Notes under the pieces: generated by a model
Told to the model about the DNA's origin: nothing
Database searches by the model: none
What the model saw: the letters and a program-made list of their open reading frames with translations, nothing else
Assembly (NCBI GenBank): GCA_937951975.1
Contig: CALGAJ010000150.1
Coordinates: 1-30,150 of the forward strand
Direction of reading: 5' to 3'
DNA from: an uncultured Desulfotignum sp.
GTDB lineage: Bacteria > Desulfobacterota > Desulfobacteria > Desulfobacterales > Desulfobacteraceae
DNA length: 30,150 nt
Shown: piece after piece, positions 6,978 through 14,363 of the stretch
Layout: each line of letters begins with the position of its first letter
How positions within the stretch are numbered: the first letter of the stretch is position 1
Translations under genes and position numbers: made by a program

Positions 6978-8306
6978 TCACCCGCCGAAATATACATCCT
7001 GGCCCGTGGCCTCCAGTACCGACTGCCACAGCCGGCCATTGGGATCCAGCCGTTTCTGCCGTCCGGCAGAGGCTTCCATGGGCACATGCACGTAATGATT
7101 GTTCCAGTAACTGACAAGCAGTTTGGTTTTACCGGACATGCCGGCATGAACCGCATCCCGTCCCAGCAAACCGCAGAACACACTGTCATTGGCGTTGGCA
7201 GCCAGGCTGCGGATGATATAGGCAGGATCGATATATTTTAAGGATACATCCAGGTTTCTGGACGTGAACCATTCAGTGATTTTATTTTTGAGAAACAACC
7301 CGATATCCTGAAGCACGATATTTCCGGAAGGGTCATATTTTTTCTCTTTTTTTTCAAAAAAATTCTGGCCGGCCCCTTCCGCCACGATCACCACGGCATG
7401 GTTCCGGGTTTTGACCCGGTTTTCCAGGGCCTGGAGAAACCCGTTATCCCCATACAGATCAATATCCACTTCCGGAATCAGCACGAAATTGGCATCCTGC
7501 TGGGCCAAAGCTGCCGTGGCCGCCAGAAACCCTGAATGACGGCCCATGAGCTTGATCAGGCCGATGCCGTTGGGATAGGCCTCTGCTTCATTGTGCGCGC
7601 CCTTGATCGCCAAAGTGGCCACATCCACGGCAGAATCAAACCCAAACGACCGGGACACCAGAAAAATATCATTGTCAATGGTTTTGGGAATTCCCACCAC
7701 TGAGATCTTCAAATTTCTTTTCTCAATCTCTTCGGCAATTTTTTTGGATGCCATCAGGGTCCCGTCTCCCCCCACCATGAACAAAATCCCGATGCTCATG
7801 CGTTCCAGACAGTCCACCACCACACCGATATCCTGGCTGCCGCGGGAAGATCCCAGAATGGTGCCGCCCCTGTCCTGAATGCCGGCCACCGTTTCAGGCG
7901 TGAGATCCAGAATGTCATGACCGTATTCCGGAATAAATCCCTGGAGCCCGTGACGGATACCATAGATGGTTTTGACATGATAGATGTGATACAGTTCCAG
8001 CACCACGGCTCGAATGATGTCATTGAGACCGGGACACAGTCCTCCGCAGGTCACAATGGCGCATTTGAGCTTGCTGGGATCAAAATAGATTTTCTCCCTG
8101 GGACCGGCCTGTTCAAAACTGAGCAATGCCTGACCGGTATCCATGGCATCTTTGACATATTCCGCCTGGATATCCACGATTATTCGGGACTCATCTGAAA
8201 TAAATGAATGCCGACGCTGACTTGACCGGGTCACCCGCTTGATGGGAGAAACGATGTTGGCCTTTCCGAGTACAGGAATATCGGTACACAAATCATAAGG
8301 TATCAT
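6978..8306 (-). CDS. 6-phosphofructokinase, TP0108/eukaryote-like long type
   Basis: This 442-residue protein phosphorylates fructose 6-phosphate. The phosphofructokinase core is clear: CGGLCPGLNDIIRAVV (about residue 87), GGTILGSSRG, MVGGDGT, and GIPKTIDNDI followed by SFGFDSAVD, then the IKLMGRHSGF region. The length and long N-terminal arm fit the group seen in spirochaetes, trypanosomes and many sulfate reducers. The phosphoryl donor is unclear. GGDGT (Gly where PPi enzymes have Asp) points to ATP, while PKTIDND (Lys) is usual in PPi enzymes; trypanosomal ATP enzymes share this pair, so ATP is the better guess. The start ATG overlaps the kdsD stop in an ATGA, so the two are translationally coupled. 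Confidence 0.92.
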   Translation of the reverse strand: MIPYDLCTDIPVLGKANIVSPIKRVTRSSQRRHSFISDESRIIVDIQAEYVKDAMDTGQALLSFEQAGPREKIYFDPSKLKCAIVTCGGLCPGLNDIIRAVVLELYHIYHVKTIYGIRHGLQGFIPEYGHDILDLTPETVAGIQDRGGTILGSSRGSQDIGVVVDCLERMSIGILFMVGGDGTLMASKKIAEEIEKRNLKISVVGIPKTIDNDIFLVSRSFGFDSAVDVATLAIKGAHNEAEAYPNGIGLIKLMGRHSGFLAATAALAQQDANFVLIPEVDIDLYGDNGFLQALENRVKTRNHAVVIVAEGAGQNFFEKKEKKYDPSGNIVLQDIGLFLKNKITEWFTSRNLDVSLKYIDPAYIIRSLAANANDSVFCGLLGRDAVHAGMSGKTKLLVSYWNNHYVHVPMEASAGRQKRLDPNGRLWQSVLEATGQDVYFGG

Positions 8307-9289
8307 CGACTGCCTCCGTTGAACTTGAAAGATCCTTTACCCAGAATATCATGCAGGTGCAAAATGCCTTCCAGCCGGTTGTCGGAATCAACAATGGGCA
8401 GAACCGTGATCTCGTATTTTTCCATCAGGTTCAACGCATCGTACAGATACGCGTCCACGCTGGAGCAGCGCGGATTCCGGGTCATGACATCGTCGACCGT
8501 CAACCGGTGATAATCCGTGATACCCCGGGCAATGGCGTGGCGGATATCCCCGTCGGTAATAATACCTTTTAACTGCCGGTCCCGGTTGAGTGCCAGCACC
8601 GCCCCCAGGCTGAACCGGTCCATGGTCTCTAAAGCGGATGTCATGGTATCATCCACAAAAACACAGGGTGCCTGGTCTGCGGAAAGCATGATTTCACCCA
8701 CCCGGCTGGCCAGCCGCTGCCCCAGAGCGCCGCCGGGATGGGAGCGCATGAAATCGGTTTTTTTAAATTTCTTTTTTTCAATCAGAACCACGGCCAGGGC
8801 ATCTCCCATGGCCAGCTGGGCCGTGGTGGATGCCGTGGGTGTCATGTTGAAAGGACACGCCTCTTTTTCGACGCTTGTGTCAATGACCAGGTCACAATAC
8901 CGGGCCATGGTGGATGCCGGATTCCCGGTGAATCCGGCCAGCCGGCATCCAATACCCCGGATCTCCGGTAACAGCTGATTGAGTTCGCTGGTTTCCCCGC
9001 TGTTGGAAATGGCAATGAACACATCATGGGGGCTTACCATGCCCAGATCCCCATGCACCGCTTCCACCGGATGCAGAAACATGGCATGGGTGCCGGTACT
9101 GCTCAAAGTGGCGGCAATTTTACGGCCGATCAATCCGGATTTTCCAATACCTGAAATAATCACTCGTCCCGGTGAATCCAGGATATCCTGAACAAGGGTC
9201 TCAAAGGAATGATCCAGTTTTTCCGCCAGGGCTAAAATACCCCGGGCTTCTATTTTCAATACTTCTTTGGCTTTGGCAATAATCATCAT
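8303..9289 (-). CDS. kdsD: D-arabinose 5-phosphate isomerase (KdsD/KpsF family)
   Basis: This 328-residue protein interconverts ribulose 5-phosphate and arabinose 5-phosphate, the first step to KDO for lipopolysaccharide. Residues about 30-180 form the SIS sugar-isomerase domain (VIISGIGKSGLIGRKIAATLSSTGT, then HPVEAVHGDLG and AISNSGETSE). From about residue 205 two CBS domains follow (MLSADQAPCVFVDDT..., VDDVMTRNPRCSS...). Length and layout match KdsD. The start at 9289 has a second Met directly after it and no strong SD. The gene is the first of a two-gene unit with the phosphofructokinase, joining sugar-phosphate metabolism to outer-membrane LPS synthesis. The upstream gap to 9569 is AT-rich, and I found no convincing minus-strand promoter in it. 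Confidence 0.95.
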   Translation of the reverse strand: MMIIAKAKEVLKIEARGILALAEKLDHSFETLVQDILDSPGRVIISGIGKSGLIGRKIAATLSSTGTHAMFLHPVEAVHGDLGMVSPHDVFIAISNSGETSELNQLLPEIRGIGCRLAGFTGNPASTMARYCDLVIDTSVEKEACPFNMTPTASTTAQLAMGDALAVVLIEKKKFKKTDFMRSHPGGALGQRLASRVGEIMLSADQAPCVFVDDTMTSALETMDRFSLGAVLALNRDRQLKGIITDGDIRHAIARGITDYHRLTVDDVMTRNPRCSSVDAYLYDALNLMEKYEITVLPIVDSDNRLEGILHLHDILGKGSFKFNGGSR

Positions 9290-9400
9290 AAAAATTTCAT
9301 GGGTTTGTGATTGTTTATTTTTTCGTTTTATACACCACTCATTTGGTTTTTCCCATAAAAAAAAGATTTTATAAAAAAATTATGCACAAATGATCTACCA

Positions 9401-9429
9401 TTGATTGACAGTAGGCATGATATTATGCT
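9401..9429 (+). promoter_or_regulatory. Predicted sigma-70-type promoter for the cysteine-rich small protein
   Basis: TTGATT (9401-9406), a 17-base spacer and TATGCT (9424-9429) precede the gene at 9570, giving a leader of about 130 nt. This lies in the 280-bp gap 9290-9569. Besides this promoter and AT-rich DNA on the kdsD side, I see no riboswitch or hairpin in the gap that I can defend. Confidence 0.4.
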
Positions 9430-9569
9430 AACTGATTGCGGTTAAACAGGCTGATTTAGGAAATCTTCAGGAAACCAACAGCCCTGGAACATATTGCTGA
9501 TATGACCATACAGCGGTTTTTTTCAGGCTTTGATAAATTAAACCCACAAGGATTTAGGAAACGCGTATC

Positions 9570-9842
9570 ATGATCTGTACAACGATTAGGGAAGGGGAAG
9601 ACTGTGTATTCATGACAGCCGCCGGCTGCAGCTATAATGAAGGAAACTGCCTGGCGGTCGTGGAGGAATGCATGGGGTGCCAGCGAATGTCTGAATATCC
9701 CACGGGCATGTATTGTAAAGCCGCACCGGATCCATCTCTGAAATGGAAAAACGGCTCCTGCAACATGGCCACACACATCAAAACCACAACCGAAACCGAA
9801 AAACAGAAAATCAATCCGATTAAGGCCTCCAAGAGAAGATAA
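9570..9842 (+). CDS. PxxKW family cysteine-rich protein
   Basis: This is a 90-residue protein with 9 cysteines, most in the first 55 residues: Cys3, Cys12, AAGCSYNEGNC, EECMGCQRM and YCKAAPDPSLKW. The PSLKW box followed by KNGSCNMATH matches the PxxKW cysteine-rich family that I know from anaerobic deltaproteobacteria. The C-terminal third is polar, basic and probably disordered. There is no signal peptide or membrane segment, so it is likely cytoplasmic and may bind a metal or Fe-S cluster; no function is established. An AGGA lies about 10 bases before the ATG. A strong terminator follows, so it forms a one-gene transcript. Confidence 0.8.
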   Translation: MICTTIREGEDCVFMTAAGCSYNEGNCLAVVEECMGCQRMSEYPTGMYCKAAPDPSLKWKNGSCNMATHIKTTTETEKQKINPIKASKRR

Positions 9843-9866
9843 TTGTTTTTCTGACCGCATTTTACA

Positions 9867-9913
9867 AAACTCTGTGGTTTTTTATCTTCAAAAAAGCCGC
9901 AGAGTTTTTTTTT
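9867..9913 (+). terminator. Rho-independent terminator after the PxxKW gene
   Basis: AAACTCTGTGG (9867-9877) pairs with CCGCAGAGTTT (9897-9907), with one G-U wobble. The inner part TTTTTT/AAAAAA can extend the stem, and a run of nine T follows (9905-9913). It ends only 23 bases before the aminotransferase ATG. Confidence 0.85.
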
Positions 9914-9936
9914 GATTTTTTGTGAGGAGTCTGCCC

Positions 9937-11259
9937 ATGAACGCGATCGCAAAAGAATTGAACGCCGTTGTCTCACAGGCCAATCCCCATGTTTTTGATA
10001 TGCTGTCCGATATGGGGAAAGCGCTGTTTTTTCCCAAAGGTATTCTCAGCCAGAGCGCGGAAGCCAAAGCCCGGGCCCATAAAATCAATGCCACCATCGG
10101 GATTGCCAAACAGGGAGGCCATGTTTTGAACCTGCCTGCCGTGACCCGGTATATTTCGGGTATCGAACCGGATGAATATCTTCCGTATGCCCCGTCTTTC
10201 GGACTCCCCGGTCTTCGGGAACAGTGGAAAAAAGACCTGTATGAAAAAAATCCGTCTTTGGCCGGAAAACAGGTCAGCCTGCCTGTGGTTACCTCGGGCA
10301 TCACCCATGGCGTTTCCGTGGTTTCAGACATGTGGGTGAACCCGGGAGATGTGATCGTGCTGCCTGATATGATGTGGGGCAATTACAACATGACCTTCAC
10401 GGTGCGAAACCAGGCAAAGATTGTTCATTACAAGGCGTTTGATGACGCATTGACACAATTTAACATCGATGATTTTGAATCCGTGATAAAGGCAGAGGCC
10501 GCCCGGAATGATAAAATCATCACTGTGCTCAATTTTCCCCACAATCCCAGCGGATACTCGCTGAGCCGACAGAAAGCCGACCGGGTGGCAGAGATTCTGC
10601 TGACCATCGCGCAATCGGGCACCCATGTGGTGGCGGTCTGTGATGATGCCTATTTCGGACTGTTTTTTGAAGAAGACACCAGCAAAGAATCTTTGTTTGC
10701 CAAACTGGTCGGCAAACATGAACGGCTGGCGGCCATCAAACTGGACGGCGCCACCAAAGAAGATTATGTCTGGGGATTCAGGGTGGGATTCATCACTTAC
10801 GGCATGGCGGCAACCGATTCTGAAATGATGAATCACTTGAATACGGCGTTGGAAAAAAAGACGGCCGGCTGCATCCGGGGCAACATTTCCAACGCGTCCC
10901 ACCTGGGTCAGACGATTTTACTCAAAGCCATGGCAGATCCGGAATATCACCCGCAAAAGCAGGAAAAATTCAATCTGCTTCAAGCGAGGGCCGCCAAAAT
11001 CAAAACCGTTCTTACGGATCCGGCATACCGGTCCGGATTTGATGTGTATCCGTTCAATTCCGGTTATTTCATGTGCATCCGTCTCAAAGATGTGAATGCG
11101 GAGCAACTGCGGCTTCAGTTGCTCGAAAAATACGGGGTTGGCCTGATTGCCATTGGCGACCGCAACATCCGTGTGGCGTTTTCCTGTCTGGAAGAAACAG
11201 ATGTAAAACCGCTGTTCGATATGGTCATGCAGGGCATCAACGACCTGCGGGCCGCCTGA
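9937..11259 (+). CDS. Class I/II PLP-dependent aminotransferase
   Basis: This 440-residue protein has the type I fold aminotransferase marks. They are VTSGITHGVSVVSD (near 115), NFPHNPSGYSLS with the substrate-side Asn, CDDAYFGLFFEED (Asp-x-x-Tyr), and the DGATKEDYVWGFRVGF segment, where the Lys should bind pyridoxal phosphate. The amino-acid substrate is not clear; the sequence suggests an aspartate/aromatic-type family of anaerobes. A GTG at 9922 opens the frame, but it sits inside the SD (TGAGGAG, 9922-9928). The ATG at 9937, 8 bases after the SD, is therefore the start. The terminator just upstream leaves no room for a normal promoter, which is odd. The ClC gene follows after 24 bases. 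Confidence 0.9.
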   Translation: MNAIAKELNAVVSQANPHVFDMLSDMGKALFFPKGILSQSAEAKARAHKINATIGIAKQGGHVLNLPAVTRYISGIEPDEYLPYAPSFGLPGLREQWKKDLYEKNPSLAGKQVSLPVVTSGITHGVSVVSDMWVNPGDVIVLPDMMWGNYNMTFTVRNQAKIVHYKAFDDALTQFNIDDFESVIKAEAARNDKIITVLNFPHNPSGYSLSRQKADRVAEILLTIAQSGTHVVAVCDDAYFGLFFEEDTSKESLFAKLVGKHERLAAIKLDGATKEDYVWGFRVGFITYGMAATDSEMMNHLNTALEKKTAGCIRGNISNASHLGQTILLKAMADPEYHPQKQEKFNLLQARAAKIKTVLTDPAYRSGFDVYPFNSGYFMCIRLKDVNAEQLRLQLLEKYGVGLIAIGDRNIRVAFSCLEETDVKPLFDMVMQGINDLRAA

Positions 11260-11283
11260 TGCCAAAAAGGATTGTCAAGGGAC

Positions 11284-13077
11284 ATGGGATCATTTGACGT
11301 CAAAGTCGCTTTCAAGTGGTTGTTGAATTTTGTTCTCATCGGCATGATCGCCGGTCTGGGTGCAGTGATTTTCCATTACCTGTGCGGCCTGGGCATGCAT
11401 TATTTTCTGGACATGATCGCCGGATACCGGCCGGATGCCCCGGCCGGTGAACATGCATTGCTGCCTTCGACCACCACCCCGTTCAACCGCTGGATGCTCC
11501 TGATTTTGCCGGCTTTAGGCGGGCTGTTTTCCGGCTGGCTGGTGTACACCTTTGCTCCGGAGGCTGAAGGCCACGGCACGGATGCGGCCATTGATGCGTA
11601 TCACAACAAAGGGGGAAAAATCCGAGGCCGGATTCCCTTCATCAAGACCATCGCTTCCACCATCACGCTGACCACCGGGGGTTCCGGGGGCAGGGAAGGG
11701 CCCATCGCCCAGATCGGTTCCGGGTTTGGATCGTTTCTGGCCACAAAACTCAATTTATCGGAACGGGAACGGCGTATCATGATGGCCGCCGGTATCGGTG
11801 CCGGAGTGGGCAGTATTTTCCGGGCCCCGCTGGCAGGTGCTTTGTTTGCGGCCGAGGTGCTGTACCGGGATCCTGATTTTGAATCCGAAGTGATCATTCC
11901 GGCCGGCATTTCTTCGGTGGTGGCCTATTGTATGTTCTGCCTGGTTTATGGATGGGGGTCTTTGTTTGATTCCCCGGGATTCAAGTTTCAAAATCCGCTG
12001 GAGTTAGGTCCTTATATTGTTCTGGCCGGCGTTCTGGTGGTCTTTGGCTTTATCTATGTCAAAGTGTTTTACGGCATGGTGGACTTTTTTAAAAAACTTA
12101 AAATTCCCAATCATATCAAACCGGCCATCGGCGGTCTTTTTACCGGGATCATCGGTTTTTTTCTGCCGTATACCCTGGCCTTCGGGTACGGCATGGCCCA
12201 GAATGCCATTTTCAATCAGGTGGCCATCTCCACGTTGATCGCCCTGGCCATCGGTAAAATTTTCACCACGTCGTTTTCCATCGGCTCCGGCGGCAGCGGG
12301 GGGGTGTTCGGTCCTTCCGTGGTCATCGGCGGGGCGCTGGGCGGGGCGGTCGGTAAAATTTTTCATCTGCTGATCCCCTCCATTGTCACCCATCCGGGGG
12401 CGTTTGTAATCGTGGGCATGGCCGGTTTTTTCACGTCGGTTTCCAACACCCCGATTTCCACCATCATTTTTGTCAGCGAAATGACCAACTCCTATCACCT
12501 GCTGTTACCCAGCCTGCTGGTGTGCTCCTTGTGTTATCTTCTGTCCCAGCGGTTCACTATATTTAAAAATCAGGTCAAATCCCGGGTGGACTCGCCGGCC
12601 CATGCCGGAGAATTCATGATGGACATCCTTCAGACCATGAAAGTGGGCAGCCTGGACCATTTGATCAAAAAAGTTCAGTGTGTCAGTGAAAACATGTCTT
12701 TTTCCGAATTCAAGTCTCTCTACCAGATCACTAAACAGCATTATTTTCCCGTGCTCAACGCCAACGGGGAATTCACCGGTATTTTTTCATCCAATGACAT
12801 CCGGGAAGTGATCTTCACCATTCATATCGAAGATCTGGTGGTGATGAAAGACATCATGATCTCGGATCTTATCACCACCACCCCTGCAGAAGACCTGAAC
12901 ACAGTGCTGCATAAACTCACCCAGAAAAACATCGATGCACTGCCGGTGGTGAACGAAACCAATCCCAGAGAATTGATCGGCCTGATCTACCGGCGGGATA
13001 TCATTGCCCATTACAATCGGCACATTCAAGGGATCCGGACGGCACACTCAACAAATCAGAATTCAGATCAATTGTGA
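11284..13077 (+). CDS. ClC-family chloride channel/transporter with C-terminal CBS pair
   Basis: This 597-residue membrane protein has many hydrophobic helices and then, from about residue 440, two CBS domains in the cytoplasm. The chloride-pathway motif GSGGREGP is intact (residues 133-140, gating Glu138), as is GSGGSGGVFGP. Two usual residues differ. The N-terminal GSGIP box is GHGTD (96-100), so the central Ser is replaced. In LFAAEVLYRD the second Glu of the antiporter EE pair is Val192. These changes are seen in ClC channels and in divergent bacterial members, so proton coupling is doubtful. The start is unsure: TTG 11272 opens the frame, but ATG 11284 fits better with AAGGA 12 bases upstream. 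It probably shares a transcript with the aminotransferase before it, and it ends 1 base from the convergent truA. Confidence 0.92.
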   Translation: MGSFDVKVAFKWLLNFVLIGMIAGLGAVIFHYLCGLGMHYFLDMIAGYRPDAPAGEHALLPSTTTPFNRWMLLILPALGGLFSGWLVYTFAPEAEGHGTDAAIDAYHNKGGKIRGRIPFIKTIASTITLTTGGSGGREGPIAQIGSGFGSFLATKLNLSERERRIMMAAGIGAGVGSIFRAPLAGALFAAEVLYRDPDFESEVIIPAGISSVVAYCMFCLVYGWGSLFDSPGFKFQNPLELGPYIVLAGVLVVFGFIYVKVFYGMVDFFKKLKIPNHIKPAIGGLFTGIIGFFLPYTLAFGYGMAQNAIFNQVAISTLIALAIGKIFTTSFSIGSGGSGGVFGPSVVIGGALGGAVGKIFHLLIPSIVTHPGAFVIVGMAGFFTSVSNTPISTIIFVSEMTNSYHLLLPSLLVCSLCYLLSQRFTIFKNQVKSRVDSPAHAGEFMMDILQTMKVGSLDHLIKKVQCVSENMSFSEFKSLYQITKQHYFPVLNANGEFTGIFSSNDIREVIFTIHIEDLVVMKDIMISDLITTTPAEDLNTVLHKLTQKNIDALPVVNETNPRELIGLIYRRDIIAHYNRHIQGIRTAHSTNQNSDQL

Positions 13078-13078
13078 T

Positions 13079-13822
13079 TCACTCATAGTTTACCTGTTTG
13101 AGAAACAATCCTTGGGCCGGTGCGGTTGCTCCGGCCAGAGACCGGTCTTTTGCCGACAGAATTTCTTCAAACATGGCAGGGGTCATTTTTCCAAGCCCTG
13201 CATCCACCAGTGTTCCCATCAGATTCCGAACCATGTTTTTTAAAAATCCGCTGGCGCAGATCCTGAACACCAGCCGGTCATCGTCCATCCGTTCCATCCG
13301 GGCCATGAATACCGTCCGGACCGTGGAGTTTCTGGGAGATCCCGCATTTTCAAATGATTTAAAATCATGGGTACCGCAAATCAGGGCACAGCACTGGTTC
13401 ATCACATCGATATCCAATGAACGGTGAACATGCCAGACGTAATTTCTGCCGACAGCACAGGGGGTTTCCCGGTTCAGAATATAATAGGCGTATTCCTTGG
13501 AGACCGCGGAATATTGTGCATGGAACGTATCTGACACCCGATGGCACGCTGTTAAGACAATGGCGTGTTTCATCAGTCTGTTGACCCCTTTTTTCAGGAT
13601 GTTGGGTGCCAGGGCCGTGTCTGCACAAAAAGAGGCCGCCTGGCCCAGGGCATGGACACCGGCATCCGTACGACCGGAGCCGGCCAAGGTGATGGGCTGG
13701 TTGAGTATCCTGGACAATACTTTTTCGAGCTCGCCTTGAACAGTGGTTTTTTCCGGTTGCCGCTGCCATCCGGAAAACTCGGTACCCTCATACTCGATAA
13801 TCAGTTTAAAGGTCTGGATCAT
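13079..13822 (-). CDS. truA: tRNA pseudouridine(38-40) synthase
   Basis: This 247-residue enzyme makes pseudouridine at positions 38-40 of the tRNA anticodon arm. The N-terminus is IIEYEGTEFSGWQRQP, followed by the catalytic segment SGRTDAGVHALGQ with the nucleophile Asp. The end holds FLKNMVRNLMGTLVDAG, also typical. The frame is open further up to 13921, but the family match starts at the ATG at 13822, so I place the start there. That start overlaps the end of marR by 17 bases, which suggests translational coupling. It is the last gene of the minus-strand set EAL-protein, marR, truA. Confidence 0.96.
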   Translation of the reverse strand: MIQTFKLIIEYEGTEFSGWQRQPEKTTVQGELEKVLSRILNQPITLAGSGRTDAGVHALGQAASFCADTALAPNILKKGVNRLMKHAIVLTACHRVSDTFHAQYSAVSKEYAYYILNRETPCAVGRNYVWHVHRSLDIDVMNQCCALICGTHDFKSFENAGSPRNSTVRTVFMARMERMDDDRLVFRICASGFLKNMVRNLMGTLVDAGLGKMTPAMFEEILSAKDRSLAGATAPAQGLFLKQVNYE

Positions 13823-14297
13823 GACCGGTATCAGATGCAAGATCCCTGGCCAGCTCAGCATTGGCCTGATTGATCCGCCGGGCCAGGTTATGGACGGTTT
13901 CATCACCCAGAATTCGGGCATAGTTCAGATAAAAGTCCTTGTATACCTGCGCAATAGCGGGTTTGAGTGCCAGCCCTTTGTCGGTGGGGAATATGGCAAC
14001 GGTTTTGCCATGTTTTTTTCTTTTCACCAGTTTCTTTTTGGCCAGCGCATCAATGAACCGGGTGATGGTGGATGGGGTCAGTTGCAGCAGGATTCCCAGT
14101 TTCTTGGGATTGATGCCGGGATTGTCGTACAGAATCAAAAGAAATGATGCATGGGCCGGAGAGAGCTTCAACGGAGCAAATCCGGTTTCCGCTATTTTCA
14201 GCAGTTGCCGTGAAAATGCATTGACACTGTAAAACAGGCAGTTTTCCAGAAAATGCGAGGAATCTTCCCTGTGCGGCGTATCTTCAGGCATGTTCAT
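13806..14297 (-). CDS. MarR family transcriptional regulator
   Basis: This 163-residue protein has a MarR-type winged helix. Helical N-terminal residues (ENCLFYSVNAFSRQLLKIAE) precede LSPAHASFLLILYDNPGINPKKLG, the recognition region LLQLTPSTITRFIDALAKKKLVKR and a wing with DGKTVAI-like sequence (KHGKTVAIFPTDKG). The C-terminal helices likely form the dimer. Ligand and target genes are not visible. It sits between the EAL protein (66 bases upstream) and truA (17-base overlap), so it may be expressed from the EAL gene promoter. No palindromic operator stood out in the 66-base gap. Confidence 0.9.
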   Translation of the reverse strand: MNMPEDTPHREDSSHFLENCLFYSVNAFSRQLLKIAETGFAPLKLSPAHASFLLILYDNPGINPKKLGILLQLTPSTITRFIDALAKKKLVKRKKHGKTVAIFPTDKGLALKPAIAQVYKDFYLNYARILGDETVHNLARRINQANAELARDLASDTGHDPDL

Positions 14298-14363
14298 TCA
14301 GAACCGTGAGCAAACCGTTTTTAAACACATCCATACCATGCACCATCATATCGTGTCCTTGGG

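Noticed and set aside
13823..13921. N-terminal extension of truA to 13921
   Set aside because: The extra 33 residues have no match to TruA and overlap marR in another frame; the family start fits ATG 13822.
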